From DATLRC01 sp035534895 (GTDB lineage Bacteria; Patescibacteriota; Saccharimonadia; Saccharimonadales; UBA4665): 64,000 bases of DNA. Numbering within the stretch: the stretch's first letter is position 1; each line of letters starts with the position of its first letter. The position numbers and the translations under genes were made by a program. Shown in pieces: positions 49,234 through 58,826 of the stretch. The notes beneath the pieces are model-generated. The model saw only the letters and a list, made by a program, of their open reading frames with translations. It did no database searches and had not been told where the DNA came from. The stretch is from NCBI GenBank assembly GCA_035534895.1, contig DATLRC010000006.1:1-64000 (forward strand). Direction: 5' to 3'.

Positions 49234-49740
49234 CTAATTTAGGTCCTTTTTTTCAGAAACGACAGCTTGTTTCTTAGGATTCTTAGAAGTCACCGGCCTT
49301 TCTATTCGGGGGGTTTTAACAAAATTTCCGCCGGCTTCTTCTATGGTCGCGACAACAGATTTTGAAGCCCCTTGGAGTTTAACAGTCAGCTTCTTGGTAA
49401 GCTTACCTTTGTTTATTAGCTTAACATTTGAATAGGCGCTGTTGATCAGCCCTGCTTCAGCCAGCAGCAGATTATCAATAGTTTTTGGTGCAAAACTATC
49501 GAGTTGTCCGCTATAGATAACTTCTGCTTTAGTCCTGTGACTTTTAAAGCCCGGTAATTTCGGTAAACGCTGCATTAGCGGATTTTGACCGCCTTCAAAG
49601 CCAGGGCGTTTACTATAGCCTGTTCTTGACTTTTGGCCCTTAGTTCCTCGACCGGCAGTTTTGCCTTGCCCGGCAGCAATACCTCGTCCGACACGTTTAG
49701 GTGATTTGGATTTAACAATAGTTAGTTGATTATATTTCAT
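49234..49740 (-). CDS. rplO: 50S ribosomal protein L15
   Basis: 168 residues. The glycine-rich N-terminus (RVGRGIAAGQGKTAGRGTKGQKSRTGY) and GFEGGQNPLMQRLPKLPGF are conserved. The final 25 residues are a Lys-rich tail. Its start overlaps rpsE by 4 nt, which leaves no room for rpmD (L30), normally placed between them. Confidence 0.97.
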   Translation of the reverse strand: MKYNQLTIVKSKSPKRVGRGIAAGQGKTAGRGTKGQKSRTGYSKRPGFEGGQNPLMQRLPKLPGFKSHRTKAEVIYSGQLDSFAPKTIDNLLLAEAGLINSAYSNVKLINKGKLTKKLTVKLQGASKSVVATIEEAGGNFVKTPRIERPVTSKNPKKQAVVSEKKDLN

Positions 49741-50360
49741 GATCGTTTTGCCCTAGTTGGTGCTTTTTTCTTGGGATTGTCAGGAATCTTTGCTGGCTTT
49801 GGTGTTTTAGTGACCGGAGTTACCGGAGGTTTACTCTTAGCTGAAGATTGCGGAGGATTAATCCACTCATTAGCTGGTTTTAATAGTTGTAGTGCTGCCA
49901 CTGTCGCATAAGCCGTATTGGCTTTGTTAGAAGATCCAAGTGACTTACTGAGGGCGTTACGTACACCTGTAACTTCTAAAATAGTGCGGACAACGCCACC
50001 AGCGATCAATCCAGTACCAGCACTGGCTGGGATTAATAGGATGTTTGATCCACCTACTTTAGCTTGACTATCATGAGGCAGTGTCCCCTTATACAACGAT
50101 ATTGAAACCATATGTTTTTTGGCAACATCAGTTGCTTTTGTTACAGCCGAAGTAACGTCTGCGCCTTTTGCTATACCAATGCCAACTTTAGTTTTCTTGT
50201 CACCGACAACTACTAAGGCTCGGAAACGAAAACGTCTTCCGCCCTTAACAACGCGAGCGACACGGTCTATATGCAACGTCCGTTCGTCGTATTGTTTTTC
50301 TTCTTGTGGTAGATCTCCGCGACGAGGACGACGATCATTTCTTTGTGTATTATTAACCAT
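49737..50360 (-). CDS. rpsE: 30S ribosomal protein S5
   Basis: 207 residues. The S5 N-terminal domain (RVARVVKGGRRFRFRALVVVGD) and the C-terminal GTGLIAGGVVRTILEVTGVRNALSKSLGSSN are conserved. About 40 residues beyond the normal end (NPPQSSAKSKPPVTPVTKT and so on) are a Pro/Lys/Thr-rich tail. S5 shapes the mRNA entry site and decoding accuracy. Follows rplR by 2 nt. Confidence 0.97.
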   Translation of the reverse strand: MVNNTQRNDRRPRRGDLPQEEKQYDERTLHIDRVARVVKGGRRFRFRALVVVGDKKTKVGIGIAKGADVTSAVTKATDVAKKHMVSISLYKGTLPHDSQAKVGGSNILLIPASAGTGLIAGGVVRTILEVTGVRNALSKSLGSSNKANTAYATVAALQLLKPANEWINPPQSSAKSKPPVTPVTKTPKPAKIPDNPKKKAPTRAKRS

Positions 50361-50362
50361 GA

Positions 50363-50716
50363 TTAAAACTCCAGTCCTGCTTTACGAGCTGCTTCTGCAA
50401 GTGCCGCAATTCGACCATGGTACAATTTACCGCCACGATCAAAAACTACTTTCGAAACTTTTACTGCTTTTGCTTGTTTGGCAATTGCACTGCCTACTGC
50501 CTCTGCTTTTTTAGTCATATTTCCATCATATTTTTGGCCAACAGTTGTCGCATAAGCCAAAGTATGTTGCTTTGAGTCATCAATTATTTGTGCCGAAAGG
50601 TGGTGATTGCTAACATGAACGCTTAAGCGTGGGCGTTCACTGCTGCCACGCACATAGGCTCTAACTCTCTGAGCCCGAAGTTTATAATTACTATTCTTTT
50701 GATTTAATCTACTCAT
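50363..50716 (-). CDS. rplR: 50S ribosomal protein L18
   Basis: 117 residues, standard. RAQRVRAYVRGSSERPRLSVHVSNHH and FDRGGKLYHGRIAALAEAARKAGLEF are conserved. It binds 5S rRNA with L5. Located 6 nt after rplF. Confidence 0.97.
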   Translation of the reverse strand: MSRLNQKNSNYKLRAQRVRAYVRGSSERPRLSVHVSNHHLSAQIIDDSKQHTLAYATTVGQKYDGNMTKKAEAVGSAIAKQAKAVKVSKVVFDRGGKLYHGRIAALAEAARKAGLEF

Positions 50717-50722
50717 AATTAC

Positions 50723-51262
50723 CTACTTTTCCTTACCAGACTTACCGCTTTTACGAATAATCCGCTCATCCTGGTATTTGATGCCTTTGCCTTTGTATGG
50801 CTCAGGTTTTTTAAGAGCTCGTATTTCTGCCGCGACTTGTCCTACTTGTTGTTTGTCGATACCGCTGATTGTAATCGTATTTTGATCGACTGTTGCATTA
50901 ATGCCGGTTGGCAATTTGAAAATTACATCATGGGAAAAGCCAACATTAAGCTTCAGATCTGTACCTTGGCTACTGACCCTATAACCAACCCCGTTAATTT
51001 CCAGTTTTTTTGTGTAGCCATTAGAAACACCTTGTACCATATTATTGATGAGACTACGCATCAATCCATGTTTGGATCTAATTTTAGGTTCATCGCTGGT
51101 TCGACTAACGACTATTTTGTCAGCTTCATGATTGACAGTTATACCGTCCAGCATAGCTTGATTTAAGCTGCCCTTTGTTCCGTTAACGGAGATGAAGTCG
51201 TCGTCAACAGTGACTGTTACGCCAGAAGGGATTGTAATTGGTTCTTTTCCTATACGACTCAT
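50723..51262 (-). CDS. rplF: 50S ribosomal protein L6
   Basis: 179 residues, standard. MSRIGKEPITIPSGVTVTVDD at the start and the C-terminal KKPEPYKGKGIKYQDERIIRKSGKSGK motif are present. It binds near the sarcin-ricin loop. Follows rpsH by 20 nt. Confidence 0.97.
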   Translation of the reverse strand: MSRIGKEPITIPSGVTVTVDDDFISVNGTKGSLNQAMLDGITVNHEADKIVVSRTSDEPKIRSKHGLMRSLINNMVQGVSNGYTKKLEINGVGYRVSSQGTDLKLNVGFSHDVIFKLPTGINATVDQNTITISGIDKQQVGQVAAEIRALKKPEPYKGKGIKYQDERIIRKSGKSGKEK

Positions 51263-51282
51263 TATTATATTCCTTAAAGTCC

Positions 51283-51684
51283 TTAGTAGACCCTACATAT
51301 TAACTCGCCACCGACATGTTGGTCGCGTGCCTGGTCGCCGCTCATCAGGCCCTTTGACGTAGAGACAATTATCATGCCACGACCTCTTTTTACAATCGGT
51401 ATCATACGAGCACTTACATAGTGGCGCTTACCTGGCTTGCTAAGTCGCACTATTTCGGTTATTTGGGCGTTAGTTGAGCCACGACTCAATTTGATTGTTA
51501 ACGTTTTTTGGGTCTTTTCTTGGTCAACTTTAACATCATTAACGTAGTTGTTGTCTTTAAGCAGACGAGCAACCGATTCTTTAACATTTGAATGAGGCAA
51601 ACTGACCTCGGGCTTATTAACAGCCATGGCGTTTCTGATGCGCGACAGCATATCTGCTATTGGATCTGTTGAAGTTATGCTCAT
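51283..51684 (-). CDS. rpsH: 30S ribosomal protein S8
   Basis: 133 residues. DPIADMLSRIRNAMAVNKPEV at the start and STSKGLMSGDQARDQHVGGELICRVY at the end are conserved. It organises the central 16S domain and in E. coli represses the spc operon. Follows rpsN by 10 nt. Confidence 0.97.
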   Translation of the reverse strand: MSITSTDPIADMLSRIRNAMAVNKPEVSLPHSNVKESVARLLKDNNYVNDVKVDQEKTQKTLTIKLSRGSTNAQITEIVRLSKPGKRHYVSARMIPIVKRGRGMIIVSTSKGLMSGDQARDQHVGGELICRVY

Positions 51685-51694
51685 TGTTTTCCTC

Positions 51695-51964
51695 CTACCA
51701 ACTAGCCTTTGTTACGCCGGGTATTTCGCCTTTTGATGCATGCTCGCGAAAACTTAATCGACTTAGACCAAACTGGCGCATGTAACCACGTGAACGACCG
51801 GTTTCTTGACAGCGATTAGTCAGCCGTGTACGACTTGAATTACGAGGCAACTTCGCTAGACCCTCAAGGTCGCCGAGCTCCTTGAGCTCAAGTCTTTTGG
51901 CGGCGTAAGCCTTAATCATCCTTTGTCTTTTTTGGTCGCGTACGACAATTGATTTTTTGGCCAT
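51695..51964 (-). CDS. rpsN: 30S ribosomal protein S14, long cysteine-free form
   Basis: 89 residues, the long form without the CxxC pairs found in the 61-residue zinc form. [33 protein letters not shown] is diagnostic; the single Cys (RCQETGR) is common in this type. It sits in the 30S head. Its start codon overlaps the rplE stop. Confidence 0.97.
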   Translation of the reverse strand: MAKKSIVVRDQKRQRMIKAYAAKRLELKELGDLEGLAKLPRNSSRTRLTNRCQETGRSRGYMRQFGLSRLSFREHASKGEIPGVTKASW

Positions 51965-52533
51965 TACTTATTCTCCTTCTCAAATGGCATACCCAGTTTC
52001 TCTAATAATGGCCTGGTATGTGCCTTATGTTCAGCTTTAATCACAAATACTACCTGCATCCCATGGGGCACGGTTGTTTCGTCGAAACTAAGTTCTGGAA
52101 AAACAGATTGGTCGCTAAGACCAAGCGAATAATTACCTTGATGGTCAAAAGCATTAGCTGAGACTCCATGGAAATCACGCAGTCTTGGTAAAACGATCGA
52201 TATTAAGCGGTCTACGAACTCGTACATTCGGTCACCACGCAAGGTTACTTTAAGTCCGATCTTGTTTCCTTCGCGTAGTTTGAAGCTGGCTATTGATTTT
52301 TTTGCAGCTGTTTCAATAGGTTGCTGGCCACTTACTTTACGCAGTGTATTAGTGGCTACTTCCATGATCTTGCGTTCATCCTTAGCTTTACCAAGGCCAA
52401 CATTAATAACTACTTTTTCTAGGCGCGGTACTTGGTGCGGATTAACAAGACCGAGTTCTTTTTGCAGCTCAGGGGCCCAGGTTTTAAAATATTGTTCTCG
52501 TAAGCGAGTCGGTGAGGCAATAATTGTAGCCAT
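51964..52533 (-). CDS. rplE: 50S ribosomal protein L5
   Basis: 189 residues, standard. [23 protein letters not shown] and [36 protein letters not shown] are conserved. It binds 5S rRNA and contacts the P-site tRNA and S13. Its start overlaps rplX by one base and its stop overlaps rpsN. Confidence 0.97.
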   Translation of the reverse strand: MATIIASPTRLREQYFKTWAPELQKELGLVNPHQVPRLEKVVINVGLGKAKDERKIMEVATNTLRKVSGQQPIETAAKKSIASFKLREGNKIGLKVTLRGDRMYEFVDRLISIVLPRLRDFHGVSANAFDHQGNYSLGLSDQSVFPELSFDETTVPHGMQVVFVIKAEHKAHTRPLLEKLGMPFEKENK

Positions 52534-52865
52534 TACTTAATCTCCTTGCCACTTGTTTTGTAGTAGCGTGTTTTTGTTCCCTTAGAATCAATCTTAAAGC
52601 CGATTCGAGACGGTCGTTTGCTCAGGGGATCAACTATTGCTACCTTGCTAGCCCAGATTGGTTTGGTGATGTCTATAATACCGCCTTGGGGGTATTCACG
52701 ATTTGGTTTTTGGTGTTTTTTAACAATATTGATACCGTCAATTATTAACTTGTTTTGTTTGGGGATTGTAGTGGTTACTTTGCCGGTCTGACCCTTGTAT
52801 TTGCCTGAGCGAATAATCACCATATCGCCTTTCTTAATCCGAAGCTTATATATTTTTTCGCTCAT
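52533..52865 (-). CDS. rplX: 50S ribosomal protein L24
   Basis: 110 residues. A KOW motif (KKGDMVIIRSGKYKGQTGKVTT) opens the protein, followed by DGINIVKKHQKPNREYPQGGI. An early-assembly protein on 23S rRNA. Lies 2 nt after rplN. Confidence 0.96.
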   Translation of the reverse strand: MSEKIYKLRIKKGDMVIIRSGKYKGQTGKVTTTIPKQNKLIIDGINIVKKHQKPNREYPQGGIIDITKPIWASKVAIVDPLSKRPSRIGFKIDSKGTKTRYYKTSGKEIK

Positions 52866-52867
52866 GA

Positions 52868-53236
52868 CTATAGTACCTCCGGAGCCAGTGAAATTATCTT
52901 GGCAAAACCCTGCTCACGAAGTTCACGAGGCACAGGTCCGAATATACGGCTGGCTTTGGGTAGTTTGTCTTCACCAATAATAACTGCCGCGTTGTCGTCA
53001 AAACAGATAGTCGAACCATCTCGACGTCTAATTTGATCTTTTGTTCGGACAACAACAGCCCTGACAACAGACTTTTTCTTGACATTACCACTGGGGTTGG
53101 CTTCTTTGACTGTAGCTACTATCTCGTCACCAACTCGTGCATAACGACGGCCCGTACCACCGAGAACCCGGATGCAAAGGATTACTTTGGCGCCGCTGTT
53201 ATCGCAAACATTAAGCCTGGACTCTTGTTGGATCAT
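52868..53236 (-). CDS. rplN: 50S ribosomal protein L14
   Basis: 122 residues, standard. [27 protein letters not shown] and the C-terminal [25 protein letters not shown] are conserved. Contacts 16S helix 14 (bridge B8) and can bind silencing factor RsfS. Overlaps rpsQ by 4 nt. Confidence 0.97.
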   Translation of the reverse strand: MIQQESRLNVCDNSGAKVILCIRVLGGTGRRYARVGDEIVATVKEANPSGNVKKKSVVRAVVVRTKDQIRRRDGSTICFDDNAAVIIGEDKLPKASRIFGPVPRELREQGFAKIISLAPEVL

Positions 53237-53565
53237 GTTTCTTCCTCTTGGACTTTGGCCTTTCGCAACTGACGAGCCATTTCTTCGGTATCGTCTTTAG
53301 TGATGCTTAAGGCGTCTTCTCTTAATAATGGCTTTTCTATAATCTGACTTAATTTGTGATGCTTTCGAGCACTGATCGGTCTGGTTTCAACAATTGAAAC
53401 CTTGTCGCCAACCTGTGCCTCATTATTAGGATCATGAGCCATAAACTTCTTGCTTTCAGTATATTGCTTACGATACAGAGGGTGAGTTTTGCGGGTTTGA
53501 ACTGTAACGACAATTGTCTTGTCGGTCTTATTAGAAGAAACGATACCGATAATTGGTTGTGCCAT
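53233..53565 (-). CDS. rpsQ: 30S ribosomal protein S17
   Basis: 110 residues; the core ([49 protein letters not shown]) takes about 85. The C-terminal 25 residues are a charged extension ([20 protein letters not shown]). Binds 16S helices 7 and 11. Overlaps rplN and rpmC. Confidence 0.96.
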   Translation of the reverse strand: MAQPIIGIVSSNKTDKTIVVTVQTRKTHPLYRKQYTESKKFMAHDPNNEAQVGDKVSIVETRPISARKHHKLSQIIEKPLLREDALSITKDDTEEMARQLRKAKVQEEET

Positions 53566-53765
53566 TAGATTGCCTCCTTTGTCAATTGTTCGCCTAGAAC
53601 GGTTAGCATCCTAGCTAGATCTTTACGCTTGGCACGGATCATGCGGACGTTCTGAATTTCTCCGAGATGTGCTCGTCGGCGTAATTCAGCAATTTCCTCA
53701 CGCAGTTTAGTGCTTTCTGCTGTCAGGTCTGTTGTCGTTAATTTACGGATTTCGACGATTTTCAT
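53565..53765 (-). CDS. rpmC: 50S ribosomal protein L29
   Basis: 66 residues, two-helix protein: EIRKLTTTDLTAESTKLREEIAELRRR and IQNVRMIRAKRKDLARMLTVLGE. It lies at the exit tunnel beside L23, near the binding sites of SRP and trigger factor. One-base overlap with rpsQ and 2 nt after rplP. Confidence 0.95.
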   Translation of the reverse strand: MKIVEIRKLTTTDLTAESTKLREEIAELRRRAHLGEIQNVRMIRAKRKDLARMLTVLGEQLTKEAI

Positions 53766-53767
53766 GA

Positions 53768-54181
53768 CTAGCCTTCCTCACGAGCTAAGAATTTAGTTTT
53801 AAGTGGTAGCTTGTTGGCCGCCAGTCGCATTGCTTCGCGGGCGATATCCTCACTGACACCCTGCATTTCAAACAATATAGTTCCAGGACTAACTTTAGCC
53901 ACAAAAAATTCAGGATTTCCTTTGCCACTACCCATTTTGACATCCTGCGGCTTTCTGGTAACTGGGATATGTGGGAATATACGAATCCAAATTTTGCCAC
54001 CACGCTTAATGTAGCGAGTCATTGCTTGTCGGGCTGCTTCAATCTGCCGTGCGCTAATCCGTTGATTAGCTTGTGCCTGAAGAGCATAGTCACCAAAGGC
54101 AATATAATCACCGCTGGTTGCAACACCGCGGATACGGCCTTTTCTGACCTTACGGTATTTAGTCCGTTTGGGCATCAACAT
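53768..54181 (-). CDS. rplP: 50S ribosomal protein L16
   Basis: 137 residues starting [19 protein letters not shown], the normal L16 start. [31 protein letters not shown] and the [19 protein letters not shown] tail are conserved. It supports A-site tRNA accommodation. Its ATG is 1 nt after the rpsC stop; a second ATG at 54175 is less likely. Confidence 0.97.
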   Translation of the reverse strand: MLMPKRTKYRKVRKGRIRGVATSGDYIAFGDYALQAQANQRISARQIEAARQAMTRYIKRGGKIWIRIFPHIPVTRKPQDVKMGSGKGNPEFFVAKVSPGTILFEMQGVSEDIAREAMRLAANKLPLKTKFLAREEG

Positions 54182-54182
54182 T

Positions 54183-54812
54183 TTAGACTACCTCGCCCTT
54201 ATAGATCCATACTTTAACACCGATAATTCCAGCGGCAGTTTTGGCGTGGACTTGAGCATAGTCAATGTCTGCTCTTAAGGTGTGCAAGGGTACTGAACCA
54301 GCTACTTCTTTCTCTCGCCTGGACATTTCAGAACCGTTAAGTCGGCCAGCAACTTGAATTCGAACGCCCTTAGCTCCGGAGCGCATGGTAGCAGCAGCAG
54401 TTGATTTAATGGCTCTTCGGAAACTAATCCGGCGTTGTAGCTGGTGAGCAATATTCTCAGCTACTAATTTGGCATAAAGATCAGGTTTTTTGATTTCTTC
54501 AATATTAACCCGAGTTGGGACAGAGTAAATCTTTTCAATTTCATCCTTTAACTCCTGGGCCCCCGTTCCGCCTCGGCCAATGACAACACCTGCCTTGGCG
54601 GTTGATATTGTAATGGTTACTAAATTGGGGGTACGGCTAATCTCAACTTTATTAATTGAGGCTCTGGCACCTAATTTATTTTGGATCAGTCGTCTAACAG
54701 ATAAGTCGTCTTTTAAGAACTTAGGATAATCTCGTTTGTCGACATACCATTTGCTGAGCCAATCTTTGTTGACCTGCAACCTCATGCTAATCGGATTTAC
54801 TTTCTGGCCCAT
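54183..54812 (-). CDS. rpsC: 30S ribosomal protein S3
   Basis: 209 residues from the ATG at 54812, chosen over 54857 because AAGGAGGGC lies just upstream and [12 protein letters not shown] is the normal start. The KH domain ([21 protein letters not shown]) and the C-terminal [26 protein letters not shown] region (here [20 protein letters not shown]) are conserved. It lines the mRNA entry channel and has helicase activity with S4. Its start is 1 nt after the rplV stop. Confidence 0.97.
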   Translation of the reverse strand: MGQKVNPISMRLQVNKDWLSKWYVDKRDYPKFLKDDLSVRRLIQNKLGARASINKVEISRTPNLVTITISTAKAGVVIGRGGTGAQELKDEIEKIYSVPTRVNIEEIKKPDLYAKLVAENIAHQLQRRISFRRAIKSTAAATMRSGAKGVRIQVAGRLNGSEMSRREKEVAGSVPLHTLRADIDYAQVHAKTAAGIIGVKVWIYKGEVV

Positions 54813-54813
54813 G

Positions 54814-55209
54814 TTATTTGCCCTCCTTGACTGCGGTCGGCTTCTTCTTAGTCGCAACTTCTTTCTTTGGTTGCCTTTTTTGGCCGTCTACTAGGACACG
54901 AATATGGGATGTTTTACGCTGAAATGGATGAGCTCGTCCATGGGATACAGGGCGAAAACGCTTCAATCTTGAGCCAGGTGATACGCTTATCTCAACAATT
55001 TGTAGACTGTCGGGTTTATAGCCGTGGTTATAGTCGGCGTTGGCTTTGGCGCTTTTTATTACTTTGGTGACGGCAATAGCACTTCGTCGTGGTGTATGAC
55101 TAAGAATTACCAGCGCGTCTTCAACACTTCTACCACGAACCAAGGCAGCAACGACAGCTATTTTGCGTGGGCTAATACGAACACCTTTAGCGATTGCTTG
55201 AACTGGCAT
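54814..55209 (-). CDS. rplV: 50S ribosomal protein L22
   Basis: 131 residues. GVRISPRKIAVVAALVRGRSVEDALVIL and FRPVSHGRAHPFQRKTSHIRVLVDG are conserved; the beta-hairpin reaches into the exit tunnel. About 20 C-terminal residues (RQPKKEVATKKKPTAVKEGK) are a Lys-rich tail. One-base overlap with rpsS. Confidence 0.97.
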   Translation of the reverse strand: MPVQAIAKGVRISPRKIAVVAALVRGRSVEDALVILSHTPRRSAIAVTKVIKSAKANADYNHGYKPDSLQIVEISVSPGSRLKRFRPVSHGRAHPFQRKTSHIRVLVDGQKRQPKKEVATKKKPTAVKEGK

Positions 55210-55484
55210 TATTCGCTCCCCTTGGCTAGTTTGCCACCATGTTTACGGAACTTGCGGGTCGGTGAAAACTCTCCTAGTTTGTGACCAACCATATTCTCTG
55301 AAATAAAGACTGGAACATGGACCTTGCCATTATGTACGGCAATCGTCCGACCCACAAAGTCAGGCCCGATTGTGCTAGCCCTTGCCCAAGTCTTAATGAT
55401 AGTCCGATCATCAGCTGCCAAAGCAGCAATCTTCTTAGCTAGTTTGAAATCTATAAATGGTCCTTTTTTCAGTGATCGACTCAT
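55209..55484 (-). CDS. rpsS: 30S ribosomal protein S19
   Basis: 91 residues, standard. [67 protein letters not shown] are conserved. Forms a head complex with S13. Lies 4 nt after rplB. Confidence 0.97.
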   Translation of the reverse strand: MSRSLKKGPFIDFKLAKKIAALAADDRTIIKTWARASTIGPDFVGRTIAVHNGKVHVPVFISENMVGHKLGEFSPTRKFRKHGGKLAKGSE

Positions 55485-55488
55485 AAAA

Positions 55489-56343
55489 TTATTTCCTCTT
55501 TGCCGCGTGGCGGCTTCTTAGAATAAACTGATTGGTGCTCTTTCGGCGGCGAGTCTTATAGCCCAAGGTCTTCTGTCCCCAAGGTGTTTTGGGTGCTGAA
55601 CCATGGTTTTTGCCACCGCCAATACCATGCCGTCCGCCATCGCCACCGCCGTGAGGGTGATCAACTGCGTTCATTACTACACCACGAACAGAAGGCCGTA
55701 TGCCTCTATGGCGATTACGACCAGCTTTGCCAATTTTGACATTTTGGTGTTGCTCGTTACCAACAACTCCCAGACTGGCGGTGCAGTTTTCGTTAATCAG
55801 TCTTACTTCTCCGCTTGGCATTCGGACTTGAGCTGTCCCATTGTCTCGGCCCATCAATTGAGCACTATTGCCTGCACTGCGGGCAGCTTGAGCGCCTCGA
55901 TTAGGTAAAAGTTCAAGGGCATGTATGGTGCTGCCAATCGGAATATTCTTTAGTGGTAAGCGATTTCCGACCTCAATTGCTGCTTCCTCACCACTGTCTA
56001 TAGTTTGACCAATGCTCATTCCTTGGGCAGCTAAGATGTAATGATAACGAGACGTGGTATCTTTGATACGGGCGATTCGGGCTGAACGGTTTGGATCATA
56101 TTCAATTTGTTCGATAACTGCCGACATACCAAGTTGAGGTTTAAAGTTTATTTGTCTGTAAAACTTGTGAGCTCCTCCGCCTTTGTGGCGAGTTGTAATT
56201 CGACCTGTATTGTTGCGACCAACAGCAGAGCGCTTGACGCTCAGCAGTGAGCGAACTGGCTTTCGAGTGGTAATAGTACTCATATCTTGAGTTGTCATGC
56301 CTCGTCGAGCATTAGTAACCGGTTTATAAGAACGAATAGCCAT
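55489..56343 (-). CDS. rplB: 50S ribosomal protein L2
   Basis: 284 residues, near standard. [21 protein letters not shown] near residue 47 and [19 protein letters not shown], with the His important for peptidyl transfer, near 225-243 are conserved. The C-terminus ends SRHAAKRK. Overlaps rplW by one base. Confidence 0.98.
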   Translation of the reverse strand: MAIRSYKPVTNARRGMTTQDMSTITTRKPVRSLLSVKRSAVGRNNTGRITTRHKGGGAHKFYRQINFKPQLGMSAVIEQIEYDPNRSARIARIKDTTSRYHYILAAQGMSIGQTIDSGEEAAIEVGNRLPLKNIPIGSTIHALELLPNRGAQAARSAGNSAQLMGRDNGTAQVRMPSGEVRLINENCTASLGVVGNEQHQNVKIGKAGRNRHRGIRPSVRGVVMNAVDHPHGGGDGGRHGIGGGKNHGSAPKTPWGQKTLGYKTRRRKSTNQFILRSRHAAKRK

Positions 56344-56714
56344 TATTGTTTATCCTTTTTCTTGGTCTTTTTGGCCAATTTCTCTGCCACTTTATCTTCC
56401 TCAGCCTCAGCTTCTTCAACGGCCGCAAAAAAAGGTAGACTATGGCCTTGGGCAAGAGTAACATAGGCTTTTTTGAGGGCACTGGTCCTGCCTTTAGCTA
56501 CTAGACGGCCACCTTTTGATAAACTTCGTTTGGCTTTGCCGGGGATATTAGCGATGTTAACTGTGGACACCTTGACATCAAATTGGGCAGTCACTGCTTG
56601 AGCAATGGTTTGTTTATTAATGTTAAGCGGTATGTCGAAGACATAAACCCGACTGCCACTTTGAGCATAGGTCTTTTCGCTGAGACGTGGTTTTAGGGCA
56701 ACTTGTTTGCTCAT
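56343..56714 (-). CDS. rplW: 50S ribosomal protein L23
   Basis: 123 residues; the core (LKPRLSEKTYAQSGSRVYVFDI, VSTVNIANIPGKAKR) takes about 95. The C-terminal 30 residues are an acidic-then-lysine-rich tail (EEAEAEEDKVAEKLAKKTKK). L23 is the docking site for trigger factor and SRP at the tunnel exit, so the tail could matter there. Overlaps rplD by 4 nt. Confidence 0.95.
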   Translation of the reverse strand: MSKQVALKPRLSEKTYAQSGSRVYVFDIPLNINKQTIAQAVTAQFDVKVSTVNIANIPGKAKRSLSKGGRLVAKGRTSALKKAYVTLAQGHSLPFFAAVEEAEAEEDKVAEKLAKKTKKKDKQ

Positions 56715-57352
56715 TTCGTTGTCTTTCCCAGCCAGCCATCAATAACTGCGAGTGCTGGTTTAACAATTATTATAGTGTCGGCATTTAGGGTATCAAAAAC
56801 GTTAACATATTGGGCTGTCACCAGTTTTAGCGTGGCTATGTTTCGGGCTGCACGTTCTAGCTCAGCCGGCTTATGATCAACAACGATTAAGATGTTACGT
56901 TGAGCACCGATTTTAGCAAGTAGCTTAACTAGGTCTGCAGTTTTACCACTTTTAATCTCTAGCGAGTCAATTATGTTAACCTTACCGGCTTCAGCGGCTA
57001 AGCTGAGAGCCTGACGAATTGCTTGACGCTTGGACTTCAGGTTTAAATTTTTAGTGTAGTTTTCTATTCCGGTGGGGCCAAAGACAATACCGCCGCCACG
57101 CCATATTGGGTTTCTAGAAGACCCAAATCTAGCCCTACCAGTACCCTTTTGTTTCCAAGGCTTTTTGCCTCCACCTCTGACTAAACCACGAGTCTTAGTT
57201 TGGGCCAGGTTTCGGCGTCCGTTTGCAAGATACGCTTGATAGGCATCTTGAAGCAATTGGTGATTATCGGTTAATTGCCCAAAAACAGCTTTATTAAGCT
57301 TAGTTGTTGTGGGTGCTTTATTACCTGTTTTAGTGAAGCAGGCTATAGTCAT
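56711..57352 (-). CDS. rplD: 50S ribosomal protein L4
   Basis: 213 residues. The loop [26 protein letters not shown]-like region (here [20 protein letters not shown], about 50-72) and [19 protein letters not shown] are conserved. It lines the exit tunnel and in E. coli represses the S10 operon. Overlaps rplC by 4 nt. Confidence 0.97.
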   Translation of the reverse strand: [213 protein letters not shown]

Positions 57353-57963
57353 GATTTGACTCCACGCAGTACAACAAGGCTGCGGCGCGGCCCAGGAACA
57401 GCCCCACTAACACCAATAACGTTATGATCGGTATCGACAAGTGAAATCTTGAGGTTACGAACTGTTACCTGAACGTGACCCATTTGACCAGCCATTTTCT
57501 TACCCTTTAGGATGTGTTGGGGATACATAGATCCGATTGATCCCGGGCGTCGATACGATCGACCACCGTGAGTTTTACGGCCACGGTGAAAATTGTGTCG
57601 TTTGATCGTTCCAGCCCAGCCTTTACCCTTGCTAATTCCAGTGACATGAACTATGTCGCCGACACTAAAAACGTCGGCTTTTAGTTTGGAGCCGACGCTT
57701 AGTTCTTCTGGTATTTGTGCTAGGCGAAATTCACGAATAATCTTAGGCATAATCTTAACCTGTTTTAGTTGTCCTAAAAGACTTTTGGGTAAATTCTTGG
57801 TTGTTTCGACACCAATTCGGACAGCCGTATATCCGTGTTGTTCGTCAGTTTTATGATCAATAACCGTATGTTCGCCAACACTCAATAGGGTAATAGCCTC
57901 TGCTACACCGTCAGGATTGATGGTGCTGGTCATGCCAAGTTTTCGGGTTAAGAGTGCTTTCAT
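57349..57963 (-). CDS. rplC: 50S ribosomal protein L3
   Basis: 204 residues from the ATG at 57963 (MKALLTRKLGMTSTINPDG), the normal L3 start; the frame is open further upstream to 58059 without similarity. GISKGKGWAGTIKRHNFHRGRKTHGGR and GSIGSMYPQHILKGKKMAGQMG are conserved. It lies near the peptidyl-transferase centre. AAGG lies shortly before the ATG. A 238-nt gap separates it from rpsJ. Confidence 0.96.
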   Translation of the reverse strand: MKALLTRKLGMTSTINPDGVAEAITLLSVGEHTVIDHKTDEQHGYTAVRIGVETTKNLPKSLLGQLKQVKIMPKIIREFRLAQIPEELSVGSKLKADVFSVGDIVHVTGISKGKGWAGTIKRHNFHRGRKTHGGRSYRRPGSIGSMYPQHILKGKKMAGQMGHVQVTVRNLKISLVDTDHNVIGVSGAVPGPRRSLVVLRGVKS

Positions 57964-58201
57964 GCCGGCCTTGATTAGTTTGCAATATCGTAAGTCGTTA
58001 CATAAAAATGCTTGGTGGCTGGTGGTTTCTACCTCTGTTTTTGTAGACCTACCGAGCACGCCAAGTAGTCGTAACTTATATGATACTCAGATAAGAGTAA
58101 CATAGGGTTGTTACTCCTGTCAATGTGTTGCCGATTCTACAATGTTCTTCGGTCTTTAACTAACCTATAAATCGGTCTAAGCCTGACCTTATAACTAACA
58201 A
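57964..58201 (-). promoter_or_regulatory. rpsJ-rplC spacer with promoter-like and hairpin elements
   Basis: The gap holds TTGACA (58123-58118 on the minus strand) and, about 10-20 nt on, the inverted repeat GAGTAAC-AACCCTAT-GTTACTC. TTACTC falls 17 nt after TTGACA and could be a poor -10 box. The rest is an untranslated leader of about 130 nt before rplC. It could hold a second promoter or an L4-type regulatory leader. Neither is proven. Confidence 0.35.
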
Positions 58202-58540
58202 TTACATCTTTATTTCGACGTCACAACCGGCAGGAAGCGATAAGTTCATCAACGAGTCTATAGTCTTAGGTGTCGGCTCAAAAACATCGATTAAGCGTTT
58301 ATGAACCCTCATCTCGAATTGTTCACGGCCTTTTTTATAGACATGTGGGCTTTTAATCACTGTGAAGGTACTTCTACGAGTTGGAAGAGGTATCGGACCA
58401 GCCAGTGAAGCACCAGTACGAAGAGCAGTGTCAATAATCTGTTTTGCGGCTTGATCAATTACTCGGTGATCATAGGCTTTTAAGCGAATTCGGATACGCT
58501 GTTTGACGTCATCTGCTGTCTTCTTAATTACTTCTGGCAT
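58202..58540 (-). CDS. rpsJ: 30S ribosomal protein S10
   Basis: 112 residues. [64 protein letters not shown] are conserved. It is also NusE, which links NusG-bound polymerase to the ribosome. It lies 41 nt after the small gene at 58582. Confidence 0.97.
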   Translation of the reverse strand: MPEVIKKTADDVKQRIRIRLKAYDHRVIDQAAKQIIDTALRTGASLAGPIPLPTRRSTFTVIKSPHVYKKGREQFEMRVHKRLIDVFEPTPKTIDSLMNLSLPAGCDVEIKM

Positions 58541-58581
58541 AGTCCTTTATAACTTTCGTATCATCATTAGTCTAGCATCTA

Positions 58582-58821
58582 TTAACTACTAAATTGTGGC
58601 CTATTTTCGTTATTGGGCGCTTCTTTGGGATCATTTGAAAAAACAACTGTCATTGCATCAATGCGGTCTGTGAAATTCGGTGAATCAAATGCAGTGTAGA
58701 CTTCATGATCTTGGTCAACTGTCTCATCAATCTTTGATATCGGGCCCAAGTCGTGGCTACCATGGTCATTGACAGGGCTGAGCTCTGGATTTTTGGGTCC
58801 TGGTTGGTAAATCAATGACAT
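58582..58821 (-). CDS. small hypothetical protein between tuf and rpsJ
   Basis: 79 residues, acidic and polar, rich in Asp, Pro and Asn; probably disordered (LIYQPGPKNPELSPVNDHGS). No family recognised. It starts 5 nt after the tuf stop and ends 41 nt before rpsJ, so it is in the operon and probably translated by reinitiation. Its low hydrophobicity and biased composition make it hard to compare by eye. Confidence 0.5.
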   Translation of the reverse strand: MSLIYQPGPKNPELSPVNDHGSHDLGPISKIDETVDQDHEVYTAFDSPNFTDRIDAMTVVFSNDPKEAPNNENRPQFSS

Positions 58822-58826
58822 CAGTC

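Noticed and set aside
57964..58059. 32-residue N-terminal extension of L3
   Set aside because: It has no similarity to L3, and MKALLTRKLGMT at 57963 is the normal start.
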